Origin: Pseudobutyrivibrio sp. UBA3626
GTDB lineage: Bacteria; Bacillota; Clostridia; Lachnospirales; Lachnospiraceae
Direction: 5' to 3'
NCBI GenBank assembly: GCA_002373675.1
Contig: DFLF01000017.1
Location: forward strand, 124,001-188,000
Length of the DNA: 64,000 nt
Shown here: positions 1-7,849 of the stretch, piece by piece
Numbering within the stretch: position 1 is the stretch's first letter
How the letters are laid out: the number at the start of each line of letters is the position of its first letter
Program-made: the position numbers and the translations under genes
Notes under the pieces: generated by a model
What the model was told of the DNA's origin: nothing
Seen by the model: only the letters and a program-made list of their open reading frames with translations
Databases searched by the model: none

Positions 1-1614
1 TTTTATTTTAAGAAGCAAATCATAATATCGTTGAGCTACAGCAATAGATTCAACAGTTAACATTGCCTCATAGGATTTTCCCTTTCCATTTTGCATTCCG
101 AATTTAGCTGATGAATGATTTAAAATAACATCCAAAACATTACGCATATGACTTTCACTATTGTAGTATGCCATCTCTTCATTTGGTTTAACATCTTTCG
201 GCCCTAAATTCTCTACATTAAACCCTAATACAGCACCATCATGTATAGCTTCTTTAATAGTATAACTATGCAAGCATGGTCCATATAATTCTTCAGTAGT
301 CTGTGCTAAATCACCTTTTTGTTCATACTTATTCTCCTCAAAAATAGGTGTTCCTGTAAAACCAAACCATATAGAATTACTAAAAAAACCTTCTATATCT
401 CTTTTGGTTTGAGGTGTTACTGCCCTATGACATTCATCTACTACAAATGCAACCTTTAATGACCTAATTTTATTATATTGTTTTGACCCTTCTTCCAATC
501 GTCGATTTATCATCACCTGCATCTTTTGTCTAGTAGTAACAATCATTTGACGATTATCATCAGCAAGACGCTTTATAAGACTACTAACATTTTCTGTATC
601 ATCAACATCAATAGTATCATTATCTGCATATGATTGAAATGCACCTTTGGTTTGCATATCAAGATCTTTGCGGTCAATTAAAAATATCGTCTTTTCAATC
701 GCCGGTATATCCATAAGCAAATTTCTTGTTGCTTTATATGATGTCATTGTTTTCCCTGAACCAGTTGTGTGCCAAATAAATCCAGACTTTCCATTCTTTG
801 ATGCAGTTCTCATTGATTCTATCGCATGAATTTGATATGGTCTTAAAATCAACAACTTCTTTTTATCATTGTCTAAAACAGTGTACTTTGATACCATTTC
901 ATGCGCTTGAGGAATACGTAGTACTGCATCGGCAAAATCAATATAATCACAAACAGGTACATTTTCTTCATCAATCCACCCTGTCAAGAATTTCTTATTC
1001 AATTCTGTGTCACGAGCAGCTGAAAAATACTTTGTATCAACAGCATTACTTACTACAAACATTTGAACATTTGAAAAAATCCCATGAAATTTCCCTTCAG
1101 AAATATACTTTTTAATCTGGCGATACCCTTCAACATACGAATGCTCTTTATTCTTTAATTCAATATGAATCATTGGTATTCCATTAATTAAAAGTGTTAC
1201 ATCAAATCTTCTATCTCTACTATCTCGTTCTTCGTCATTTCTAAATGCTTGATACTGATTAATTACCTCGTAAACACTCGAACCACCAGCAATATGCTCA
1301 TTATTCAATACTACTAGGTGAAGAGTTTCATTTCCTCGCTGTACATGAACATATACCTTACCACTCTCTCCAACCAACCACTTTCCTGCATCATAAAATG
1401 ACGGATGAGATAAATCGTTCTTCACTTTTGCAAACTCAGAATCACTTAGGACTGTGTCTCCCAATTTCGCCTTATTGTTTTGTTCAAGAATATATTTAAA
1501 ATTCTTCCACAAATCATCTTCCGTTCTAATATCTGGGCGATAAGTCCATTGAGATTCATCACTACATAACTTATCTATAAGTCTCTTTTCTATTACCGAT
1601 TCTAATTCTGCCAT
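1..1614 (-). CDS. hsdR: Type I restriction enzyme R subunit (partial, C-terminus beyond window)
   Basis: This is the ATP-dependent DNA translocase and nuclease subunit of a type I restriction complex, which cuts DNA lacking the modification made by HsdM/HsdS. About 538 residues are visible, and the reading frame runs open through base 1. Near residues 137-153 is the PD-(D/E)XK nuclease signature (RRFDVTLLING followed by IELK). It is followed by the helicase Walker A TTGSGKT, the DEAD-like box DECHR and the motif III-like FTGTP. The ATG at 1614 starts 5 nt after the hsdS stop, so the gene is the last of the hsdM-hsdS-hsdR operon and is probably translated by coupling. Nothing in the visible part suggests inactivation. 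The motor C-terminal half and the helical tail cannot be judged. Confidence 0.95.
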   Translation of the reverse strand, partial: MAELESVIEKRLIDKLCSDESQWTYRPDIRTEDDLWKNFKYILEQNNKAKLGDTVLSDSEFAKVKNDLSHPSFYDAGKWLVGESGKVYVHVQRGNETLHLVVLNNEHIAGGSSVYEVINQYQAFRNDEERDSRDRRFDVTLLINGIPMIHIELKNKEHSYVEGYRQIKKYISEGKFHGIFSNVQMFVVSNAVDTKYFSAARDTELNKKFLTGWIDEENVPVCDYIDFADAVLRIPQAHEMVSKYTVLDNDKKKLLILRPYQIHAIESMRTASKNGKSGFIWHTTGSGKTMTSYKATRNLLMDIPAIEKTIFLIDRKDLDMQTKGAFQSYADNDTIDVDDTENVSSLIKRLADDNRQMIVTTRQKMQVMINRRLEEGSKQYNKIRSLKVAFVVDECHRAVTPQTKRDIEGFFSNSIWFGFTGTPIFEENKYEQKGDLAQTTEELYGPCLHSYTIKEAIHDGAVLGFNVENLGPKDVKPNEEMAYYNSESHMRNVLDVILNHSSAKFGMQNGKGKSYEAMLTVESIAVAQRYYDLLLKIK

Positions 1615-1619
1615 TTCTA

Positions 1620-2810
1620 CTAATCTCCTTTCTTAGGAAACATATTTTGAAGCATATATTCTTTTATTTCTTTCAGCTCATCACACTTACGTTGATGAAG
1701 GGTGATAAGGTTGTCAAGTTCATCTAATGCTTTTGCAATTTTCTGCTGTTCAGGCACAGATGGCATTAGCATTTGACATTCACAGAGTTTGTCATAATAG
1801 AAGTATAAACGTACACTACCTTCCTGGAGTCGTTCTATCCATCTTGGAAATTCTTCTGATTTGAACCAGTGCCATAGGAATCTATCATCAACATAATCTG
1901 CAGTTTGGAAAACCTCATAAAGTGAGCTAACTATCACGTTTTCAGTGCCTTCATAATAACCAATCGATCCCACGTTGATTCTTGCTGGATTGTATGCAAA
2001 AGAATTAGGCATAACGATATTATAGGCTTTTCTATCTGTATCCTTCATGTAGCCAAAATCATCATGAGCCTCACTTTGGCGAATAAATCCTTGCTCATTT
2101 GTAATGGCATATGGCTCTAAATCTAAATCGTCTTTATTACGTTTTCCCGCATTCCAAGTGAAATCAGAAAACTTACGCTGTTCCCAATCGTCAGTAAATC
2201 CTTCAAATCTAATTTCTGGATTCTTTTCTCCTTTTTTCGGAAACATTTTTTGCAACATGTATTTTTTTAGCTTTTTTGTCTCGTTACACTTACGTTGATG
2301 AAGGGTGATAAGTAAATCTAACTGTTTAAAATAATCGCCAATTCGATCTTGCTCCACCTTATCTTGTGGAATCATGATTTCAGCATTGTTTACCACATCT
2401 GAATTAACAGATTCAAATGTTGAACCAGCAGCAAGTCGTTTCCAATAGCCATTCGAGTCCATTTTAACAAGTGTTTGATAAATAAATTCGTTCCCTTTTA
2501 TACCAGCAACACCTCTGCCTAGTACTACATCATAAGCAGTTTTGCCCATGGCTCCTGCTGGAGCTCTTACGCTCATAATCAAATCGCCTTCAGCTGCTGT
2601 TTTCGTTTTCTGAGTAGTCCATATTCTTGGAGATACCCATCCATCTTTCAAATCTGCATTCCCTTGCACGAGTATATAATCACTTGGGGTATCGCTATAT
2701 GTAGATCCGTCAGGAGATTGTCCCATTGTAATCTGAGCAACTTCTCCCAACTTACGCTGTTCCCAATCGTCAATAAATCCTTTAAATCTAATATTCGGTG
2801 TATTTGACAT
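1620..2810 (-). CDS. hsdS: Type I restriction-modification specificity subunit
   Basis: HsdS (396 aa) supplies DNA sequence recognition for both modification and restriction. It has the standard two-half layout: target recognition domain 1 (about residues 14-150), a central conserved helix containing LITLHQRKC and LQKMFPKKG, domain 2 (about 205-345), and a C-terminal copy of the same helix (LITLHQRKC, LQNMFPKKGD). Each domain is preceded by a near-identical DDWEQRK segment. The repeated protein segments are also near-identical in DNA (around 1685-1712 versus 2286-2312, and 2170-2215 versus 2750-2795), which would allow swapping or loss of a recognition domain by recombination. The start ATG lies 2 nt after the hsdM stop. 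The recognition sequence cannot be deduced. No inverted second hsdS or recombinase is present in the window. Confidence 0.95.
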   Translation of the reverse strand: MSNTPNIRFKGFIDDWEQRKLGEVAQITMGQSPDGSTYSDTPSDYILVQGNADLKDGWVSPRIWTTQKTKTAAEGDLIMSVRAPAGAMGKTAYDVVLGRGVAGIKGNEFIYQTLVKMDSNGYWKRLAAGSTFESVNSDVVNNAEIMIPQDKVEQDRIGDYFKQLDLLITLHQRKCNETKKLKKYMLQKMFPKKGEKNPEIRFEGFTDDWEQRKFSDFTWNAGKRNKDDLDLEPYAITNEQGFIRQSEAHDDFGYMKDTDRKAYNIVMPNSFAYNPARINVGSIGYYEGTENVIVSSLYEVFQTADYVDDRFLWHWFKSEEFPRWIERLQEGSVRLYFYYDKLCECQMLMPSVPEQQKIAKALDELDNLITLHQRKCDELKEIKEYMLQNMFPKKGD

Positions 2811-2812
2811 AA

Positions 2813-4408
2813 TTACACCTCCTCAAACGCAGCTATAAAACCTTTTACAGCCTCTTCCGTTTCTTCAGTATTAAATGTCAATTCAGAAAGCATATCTAAA
2901 AATTGAGCATTACATTCCTTTATTTCTTTGTCAGTATTGCTCATTTCTTGTGTAAGACTTACTAAATCAATTGGTGGCTCTTCTTCACTTGTATCAACAT
3001 AACGAGGTATATTTAAGTTATAATCATTTTCCTTTATATCATTAAATGACGCCAAATAAGATTGCTTCTCAACAGTTTTTCTATCAGTATATAGTTCAAG
3101 CACCTTATCTATATGCTCATCTTTCATTACATTTTGCTTCTTATCTTTTTCAAATAAATTGGAGGCATCAATAAATAGAACGTCTCTACCTTCCCTATGT
3201 TTCTTTAACACGATAATACAAGTAGGAATTGATGTATTATAGAACATATTAGAAGGGAGCCCTATTACCGCATATATTGAACCATTTTCTAATAAAATCC
3301 TTCTAATAGTTCCTTCTGCAGCCCCTCTAAACAAAACTCCATGAGGTAATACAATTGCCATCGTTCCTGTTTGCTTTAAATGATAATATCCATGTAAAAG
3401 AAATGCATAATCTGCCTTTGACTTTGGAGCTAGCTTACCTCCATAGTCCATAAATCTCTCATCTTGTTTAAATCCTTCAGCTGCCGACCACTTTGCAGAA
3501 TACGGTGGATTCATTGTGACTGCATCAAATTCTGTTTCTTCATCAGTAGGCCAATCTGCATCAAGCGTATCTGCATTTCTTAGATGTTGATTCTCTGGTA
3601 ACACACCATGCAAAAACATATTCATTCTTGCGAGATTATATGTAGATGGCATCAATTCTTGTCCATAGTACTTAATATAATCAGGCTCATTAGAATAGTT
3701 CCTACAACTCAACATAAGAGAGCCAGAACCCATACATGGATCATATACCTGCAATCCCTTCTTTTTCTCTTGTCCTGACATTGCTATACGACAAAGAATT
3801 TGAGCTGGCCCATGCGGTGTATAGAACTCTCCAGCCTTCTTTCCTGTCTCAGAAGCAAACTCACCAATCAAGTATTCATATGCATTACCTAATACATCTC
3901 CTTCAACATGTATTAAATCTGCCCCTTCTAATACTTTAATCACATTTGCTATTGTAGTACTTTGCTTTTGGTCTCCGGTACCTAATCTATTAGAATACAA
4001 ATCTACGTCTGCAAACAAACCATTAAATAGTTCATCAGATTCTTGAATACGATTAAATGCTGCTTGTAGTTTCTCTCTATTAAAAGCATTATTCTTAGCA
4101 TCATTTAGAATACTAATATATGTCATAGACGGTTCAAGTGTATAATGCAAAGAATCTTTTAATTCATCAAGTAAGTCCTGTGCATCATCTGTTGCCATAA
4201 TTTCCTCATATTGCATTTGTGCTTCTTCTAAACTATCTGGTTGTTCGTCATTAAGTAAATCATATACCTTTGCTAGATAAGAATCAGATAAATACTTATA
4301 AAATACTAATCCTAAAAGATATGTCTTATACTCATTAGCATCCATTTTTCCACGAAGCTCATCAGCCCCGCTCCACAATACCGCTAATAAATCCTTACTA
4401 TCGCCCAT
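2813..4408 (-). CDS. hsdM: Type I restriction-modification N6-adenine methyltransferase subunit
   Basis: HsdM (531 aa from the chosen start) transfers a methyl group from S-adenosylmethionine to adenine within the site chosen by HsdS. The N-terminal HsdM helical domain (ADELRGKMDANEYKTYLLG) is followed by the methyltransferase fold with motif I VYDPCMGSGSL and motif IV NPPY. I prefer ATG 4408 (MGDSKD) over ATG 4423, because a strong GGAGG (4417-4421) sits 8 nt upstream of 4408 and is part of the codons following 4423. It is the first gene of the operon, and the length is normal for the family. Confidence 0.95.
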   Translation of the reverse strand: MGDSKDLLAVLWSGADELRGKMDANEYKTYLLGLVFYKYLSDSYLAKVYDLLNDEQPDSLEEAQMQYEEIMATDDAQDLLDELKDSLHYTLEPSMTYISILNDAKNNAFNREKLQAAFNRIQESDELFNGLFADVDLYSNRLGTGDQKQSTTIANVIKVLEGADLIHVEGDVLGNAYEYLIGEFASETGKKAGEFYTPHGPAQILCRIAMSGQEKKKGLQVYDPCMGSGSLMLSCRNYSNEPDYIKYYGQELMPSTYNLARMNMFLHGVLPENQHLRNADTLDADWPTDEETEFDAVTMNPPYSAKWSAAEGFKQDERFMDYGGKLAPKSKADYAFLLHGYYHLKQTGTMAIVLPHGVLFRGAAEGTIRRILLENGSIYAVIGLPSNMFYNTSIPTCIIVLKKHREGRDVLFIDASNLFEKDKKQNVMKDEHIDKVLELYTDRKTVEKQSYLASFNDIKENDYNLNIPRYVDTSEEEPPIDLVSLTQEMSNTDKEIKECNAQFLDMLSELTFNTEETEEAVKGFIAAFEEV

Positions 4409-4471
4409 TATTTTTTCCTCCATTCTCTATATATAAATAATAAGAAATCGTATAATAAACCTCTAAAGGAT

Positions 4472-4480
4472 ATTATACCA
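4472..4480 (-). promoter_or_regulatory. Putative extended -10 promoter of hsdMSR
   Basis: On the minus strand the sequence TGGTATAAT (TGn plus a perfect TATAAT) lies about 65 nt upstream of the hsdM start. No good -35 hexamer is visible, which is usual for extended -10 promoters. The remaining DNA up to 4749 is AT-rich and shows no convincing gene. Confidence 0.5.
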
Positions 4481-4749
4481 AAACAACTTCAAAAATGCTT
4501 ATAATGTTGTTTACCTTTTAAGATTATATATTTTTTCTACTTATTCATCTTCAACAACTCCGCTACACCCAGAACTGGTAATAACAATAATCAAGCATAA
4601 TAACATAATCGAACCATCCTCGCTGTTTGTTTTAGTATGATTTTTAATGTCTGTTAACAGCTTATGTGTATATATTATAGAGGTGTGTATGTCCTATTAT
4701 TGGTACTAATAATCGAACATTTTATCGAACATATTGCGTACATTTGTTC

Positions 4750-4778
4750 TTGACTTATTATTTTTTCGATTCTATAAT
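4750..4778 (+). promoter_or_regulatory. Consensus-like promoter of the 97-aa gene
   Basis: TTGACT (4750-4755), a 17-nt spacer and TATAAT (4773-4778) form a near-perfect vegetative sigma-type promoter. Transcription would begin near 4785, right at the GGAGG ribosome-binding site (4785-4789), giving a 5' leader of only about 10 nt. Confidence 0.75.
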
Positions 4779-4794
4779 GTTCTTGGAGGTTATT

Positions 4795-5088
4795 ATGAGT
4801 GCTCATTTTATAATGCAACAGACATTAGATGTCATAGCACAATTTAATAGAGATGGAAGTATTATTCCTTTAAAGATACGTCTATATGATGAAGATGGGG
4901 AATTACAGTCTTATGTTATTAAAGCTGTTAGAGAAAGATATGTAAACTCAGCTACTGCTCCTGCTGACTATAGCATCATTATATTTGATTGCAAGATTAA
5001 TTCCTTTGGTCATGATCGTATTGTTAGCATTTCTTACAGTTATGCAGACCGTTTATGGAAAGTACTTGATGATCCTTTAAGGCAATAG
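4795..5088 (+). CDS. Small accessory protein of unknown function (97 aa)
   Basis: I do not recognise this protein. It begins MSAHFIMQQTLDVI and is soluble, with mixed charge and no signal peptide or membrane segment. The middle (IPLKIRLYDEDGEL, YVIKAV) and the end (ISYSYADRLWKVL) look like a small beta-rich domain. ATG 4795 is chosen over the upstream ATG at 4744 because GGAGG lies 5 nt upstream and the promoter TATAAT (4773-4778) falls inside the longer reading frame. It stands alone behind a strong promoter and is followed by palindromic element C and a terminator. Its position between the restriction operon and a transposon marks it as accessory. Confidence 0.7.
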   Translation: MSAHFIMQQTLDVIAQFNRDGSIIPLKIRLYDEDGELQSYVIKAVRERYVNSATAPADYSIIIFDCKINSFGHDRIVSISYSYADRLWKVLDDPLRQ

Positions 5089-5111
5089 ATACATATATCA
5101 ATTTAATAACA

Positions 5112-5216
5112 CTCTTGACATCGGAGCCTTGTAATTGTGCTTATAAAAGCGTAAAGGCGAACGTGGGGATCGCTTGGGTTTCGCATAGCACAATTACTTT
5201 TCCAATGTAAAGAGGT
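5112..5216 (+). repeat. Palindromic element C (105 nt, imperfect hairpin)
   Basis: The arms 5112-5141 and 5187-5214 are imperfectly complementary, with a perfect core GTAATTGTGCT / AGCACAATTAC. The 45-nt loop holds an inner stem AGGCGA / TCGCTT (with a G-U pair) closing a loop that contains GGGGA. It begins 23 nt after the stop of the 97-aa gene and resembles elements A and B in its GTAATTG stem signature. The strand of function is inferred. Confidence 0.6.
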
Positions 5217-5270
5217 TATAGAAATTAAATATTCAAAAGTAGACAAACAAGGCAAAAATTTGAAACCATA

Positions 5271-5299
5271 AGGGACTCTTTCGAGTTCCTTTCTTTTTC
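5271..5299 (+). terminator. Intrinsic terminator
   Basis: GGGACTC-tttc-GAGTTCC forms a hairpin with one G-U pair and is followed by tttcttttt. It would end transcription from the promoter at 4750 after the 97-aa gene and element C. Confidence 0.75.
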
Positions 5300-5380
5300 G
5301 TTATGCTAACATATTGTTTTTCCAGGAAGTTAATTCTTTCCCCAGTAATATTCCCCCATCAATTCTTTCTACGTTCTTCG

Positions 5381-5556
5381 TACCCTCCTTATTAAAATAT
5401 CCATTCACATATCTGCAAAGACTATAATACTTCGCGATTTTGCTATTGCAAGGGCAAGTCAAGTGCTTTCGCACCCTTGCAATATCATCCTCGCTTCGTA
5501 TTGATTAGTCTATGCAGCATAGGCTGTGAATATATTTTTTTCTTATAAGGAGGGTA
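5381..5556 (+). promoter_or_regulatory. Palindromic element D: long leader hairpin that hides the SD of the next gene
   Basis: TACCCTCCTT (5381-5390) is the exact complement of AAGGAGGGTA (5547-5556), the ribosome-binding site of the gene at 5562. Between them, imperfect pairing continues inward through CTGCA.AGACTA-like blocks to a perfect ATTGCAAGGG / CCCTTGCAAT stem. The apex is GTCAAGTGCTTTCGCAC. The folded form would block translation initiation. Element E (16393-16587) has the same layout and shares the apical GTCAAGYGCTTT motif. Confidence 0.65.
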
Positions 5557-5561
5557 CAATT

Positions 5562-5843
5562 ATGAGTAACCAATTAGTAGAAATCATTGATGTAAACATT
5601 GCTTCTGATTATGTCGAGCTTACAGCTTCAGCTATAGAAGAGGCTCTGATGGCTGAGGATCTATTCGAAACCTATGAAATTCCTCAGATTAGATTCTCCT
5701 TCGACCGCCATAACAAGAGCGAAATGCTGTATCTATACAAGCTCGCCACTACAAAGTCTAATACCAAGTTATCTCTTGGAGAAAGAATTGAAAAACTTCT
5801 TGGGAAAACAATATCCATCTCACCTAACTTTATTGAACGATAA
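5562..5843 (+). CDS. Small accessory protein of unknown function (93 aa)
   Basis: No family is recognised. The protein starts MSNQLVEIIDVNIA, has an acidic middle (AIEEALMAEDLFE) and a basic C-terminus (LGERIEKLLGKTIS). There is no signal peptide or membrane segment. ATG 5562 is chosen because AAGGAGGG (5547-5554) lies 7 nt upstream, whereas an upstream in-frame start at 5526 has no such site. That site is fully paired in element D, so expression is probably controlled at translation. A strong terminator follows directly. It neighbours another orphan small gene and the composite transposon. Confidence 0.65.
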   Translation: MSNQLVEIIDVNIASDYVELTASAIEEALMAEDLFETYEIPQIRFSFDRHNKSEMLYLYKLATTKSNTKLSLGERIEKLLGKTISISPNFIER

Positions 5844-5856
5844 AGTTTCTCTAACT

Positions 5857-5885
5857 GGGAACTCGAAAGAGTTCCCTTATCTTTT
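5857..5885 (+). terminator. Intrinsic terminator of the 93-aa gene
   Basis: GGGAACTC-gaaa-GAGTTCCC, a perfect 8-bp stem with a GAAA tetraloop, is followed by the T-rich ttatctttt. It begins 14 nt after the stop codon. Confidence 0.85.
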
Positions 5886-5897
5886 CACACAAATAAA

Positions 5898-5924
5898 GCG
5901 GCTTCATATTCTCCATGAAACCGC
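5898..5924 (-). terminator. Probable terminator of the lipoprotein gene
   Basis: GCGG-c-TTCAT and ATGAA-a-CCGC pair around a short loop. Read on the minus strand, the hairpin is followed by tttattt. It lies about 70 nt after the stop of the gene ending at 5992. Confidence 0.55.
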
Positions 5925-5991
5925 CTTCACTATTACCAAAAAAATAGAAATATATATAATACCCATTAAATACCATCAAACAGTTGTCTAA

Positions 5992-6228
5992 TTATCTCTT
6001 ATTTTTAAGTGCATCATTAGCCTCATTATAATCTGAAACCGCCTTGTCATAATCTGAAACTGCTTTATCATAGTTCTTTTGTGCTTCTTCTGTTTTCTTT
6101 TTTGCTTCTTCATGCTTTTTTTGAGCTTCTTCTAATGAAGGAACAGCTTCCTTTTGACAACCACATCCTGCTAATAAAGATGTGGCAAAAATCATAGATA
6201 CCATTAAAACTAAAATTTTTCGTTTCAT
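5992..6228 (-). CDS. Small lipoprotein with a charged heptad-like repeat (78 aa)
   Basis: A typical lipoprotein signal peptide (MKRKILVLMVSMIF, lipobox LLAGC) is followed by a short C-rich start and then a highly charged repeat. The repeat contains four copies of an (E/Q)KK.EEA-like unit and tandem YDKAVSDYDKAVSDYNEA segments, which predict a coiled coil. The protein should be tethered to the outer face of the membrane. Its function is unknown, and such short repeat lipoproteins are often immunity or envelope spacer proteins. AAGGAGGAAG precedes the ATG. The composite transposon inserted 24 nt upstream, so the gene is cut off from the lipoprotein gene and promoter that originally preceded it, now at 15899-16095. 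Confidence 0.75.
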   Translation of the reverse strand: MKRKILVLMVSMIFATSLLAGCGCQKEAVPSLEEAQKKHEEAKKKTEEAQKNYDKAVSDYDKAVSDYNEANDALKNKR

Positions 6229-6244
6229 AAAAACTTCCTCCTTT

Positions 6245-6252
6245 TTTTGTTA
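6245..6252. repeat. Left 8-bp target duplication of the composite transposon
   Basis: TTTTGTTA stands directly outside the left IS end, and the identical octamer stands directly outside the right end (15914-15921). The inner flanks of the two IS copies (TACGACTG at 8285 and TCTTTCTG at 13851) do not match each other or this sequence. Confidence 0.8.
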
Positions 6253-6319
6253 GGTAGTGTCAACTTTGACACTCCTTTTTTACTATAAAATCTTTTATTT
6301 TAGGGAGATAAATAAAAAA

Positions 6320-6390
6320 TGAGCATCCACCTCCCTTTTTGGTATAATGTCGTTGACCAAAACCACATCCCAAAAAGGAGTAAATGCTCA
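6320..6390 (+). promoter_or_regulatory. Transposase leader: start-hiding stem with an internal promoter
   Basis: TGAGCAT, CTCC and CTTTTTGG (6320-6342) pair with CCAAAAAG, GGAG and ATGCTCA (6370-6390), burying the ribosome-binding site AAGGAG (6375-6380) and the start codon. An extended -10 promoter TGGTATAAT (6340-6348) lies at the loop edge. Transcripts started there lack the left arm and are translatable, while read-through transcripts from outside would fold and be silent. The right IS copy has the same design with compensating changes. Confidence 0.75.
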
Positions 6391-7847
6391 TGGACATTAT
6401 ACTTTATTTAATTCAATTAATTCAACAACTATATCAACAAAATACTTGGCTGGTAAACTTCATCTGCAAATACATACCATTAAAGCAATGGGCTTTCGAT
6501 GATGCTCATTCTCCTAAATATCAGAAGTTTAAAGTGGATGAACTTCCCATTATCAAGGAACCTCTTCCAAAACTTAATTGGAAAAAGATTATCGCTGAAT
6601 ATCCCGATTCACATAACGGAAAGCTTCTTAAACCCATTCGTCGTAAGACGAATCCTCATTTGTCCAAGTCTTGTTCTTGTCCGAGATGTGATGCTCCGGT
6701 TGATTACATTTATCGTAATAATGGAAAAGCCAATCAGCTCCTCTGCAAGGTTTGTGGTACTACCTTTATTGAAAACGCAAAAGATATCTTTTCTTCTATG
6801 CGTTTAAGGTGTCCACACTGTTCGTATGCTCTTGATCAGAAAAAGCATCGTAAACACTTTATAATTCATAAATGTACTAACCCTAAATGCCCTTACTATC
6901 TTAGAAACCTTAAAAAAGTTGATAAGGCAGATCTCGATGAGACTTACGGAAAAAACAAATATAAACTCCACTACATCTATCGCGAGTTTGTTATAGACTT
7001 CTTTAAGTTCAATATAACATCGCTTCCCAAGAACACTTCTTCTCTTAAGTTTAAGAAACATGATGCTCAGGTTATGTCTTTATGCCTAACATATAAAGTC
7101 AATCTCGGTCTATCACTCAGAAAAACTGCCCAAGCATTAAAGGACATACATGGTATCTCCATTTCACATCAGATGGTCGCAAACTATTGTAAGACAGCAG
7201 CTCTTTGCGTAAAGCCTTTCATCGACACATACCCTTACGAAAAAGGGGATACCTTTACCGCCGATGAAACCTATATAAAAGTCCGAGGCATAAAAGGGTT
7301 CATTTGGTTTATAATGGATGCCGCATCACGCGCTATCGTTGGCTACCAGATATCTGATAATCGTGGTGTTGGGCCCTGTATTATGGCTATGAGAATGGCT
7401 TTCCAGCATCTTAAATCGCTTCCGAAAAACTTTCGTTTTGTCGCCGATGCTTACAGTGCATATCCGCTTGCTGCCCAACAGTTCTTTCGTAAATTTGGCA
7501 AGAAATTCAAGTTCGATATCACACAAGTTGTTGGGCTTACAAATGACGATGCCGTCTCTAAAGAATTCCGTCCATACAAGCAAATGATTGAACGATTAAA
7601 TCGCACATATAAAGCTTCCTATCGTCCCACAAATGGTTTTGACAACTACGATGGTGCTAATTACGATCTAGCTCTTTGGGTTGCCTATTACAATTTTCTA
7701 CGACCACATAAAATACATAATTACAAACGCCCCTTAGTTGAAAATGATGTCATTAAACATGGTGACAACATGCCGGGCAAATGGCAACTAATGATTTTTC
7801 TTGGCCAACAAACGATTCTAAAAAAGCAACACGAGTCTTCCGCATAA
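6390..7847 (+). CDS. DDE transposase with N-terminal zinc ribbons, left IS copy (485 aa)
   Basis: The protein catalyses movement of the IS. The N-terminal part has two zinc-ribbon-like modules (CPRCDAP...CKVC and RCPHCSYA...CTNPKC, about residues 90-180) for DNA contact. The C-terminal part is an RNase H-fold DDE domain with D near 291 (TADETYIKV), D near 352 (ADAYSAY) and E near 401 (MIERLNRTY). The style of the catalytic motifs and the 8-bp duplication recall IS6/IS240-type enzymes. The D-to-E spacing (about 47 residues between them) and the length of 485 aa are unlike classic IS6, so the family is left open. The second ATG (6390, 9 nt after AAGGAG) is preferred over the ATG at 6384, which has only 3 nt spacing. 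The frame is intact. Confidence 0.9.
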   Translation: MDIILYLIQLIQQLYQQNTWLVNFICKYIPLKQWAFDDAHSPKYQKFKVDELPIIKEPLPKLNWKKIIAEYPDSHNGKLLKPIRRKTNPHLSKSCSCPRCDAPVDYIYRNNGKANQLLCKVCGTTFIENAKDIFSSMRLRCPHCSYALDQKKHRKHFIIHKCTNPKCPYYLRNLKKVDKADLDETYGKNKYKLHYIYREFVIDFFKFNITSLPKNTSSLKFKKHDAQVMSLCLTYKVNLGLSLRKTAQALKDIHGISISHQMVANYCKTAALCVKPFIDTYPYEKGDTFTADETYIKVRGIKGFIWFIMDAASRAIVGYQISDNRGVGPCIMAMRMAFQHLKSLPKNFRFVADAYSAYPLAAQQFFRKFGKKFKFDITQVVGLTNDDAVSKEFRPYKQMIERLNRTYKASYRPTNGFDNYDGANYDLALWVAYYNFLRPHKIHNYKRPLVENDVIKHGDNMPGKWQLMIFLGQQTILKKQHESSA

Positions 7848-7849
7848 AT

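Noticed and set aside
4699..4719. A six-codon frame MSYYWY behind GAGGTG, resembling an aromatic leader peptide
   Set aside because: No attenuator hairpins or amino-acid genes follow it, and the next gene has its own promoter at 4750.
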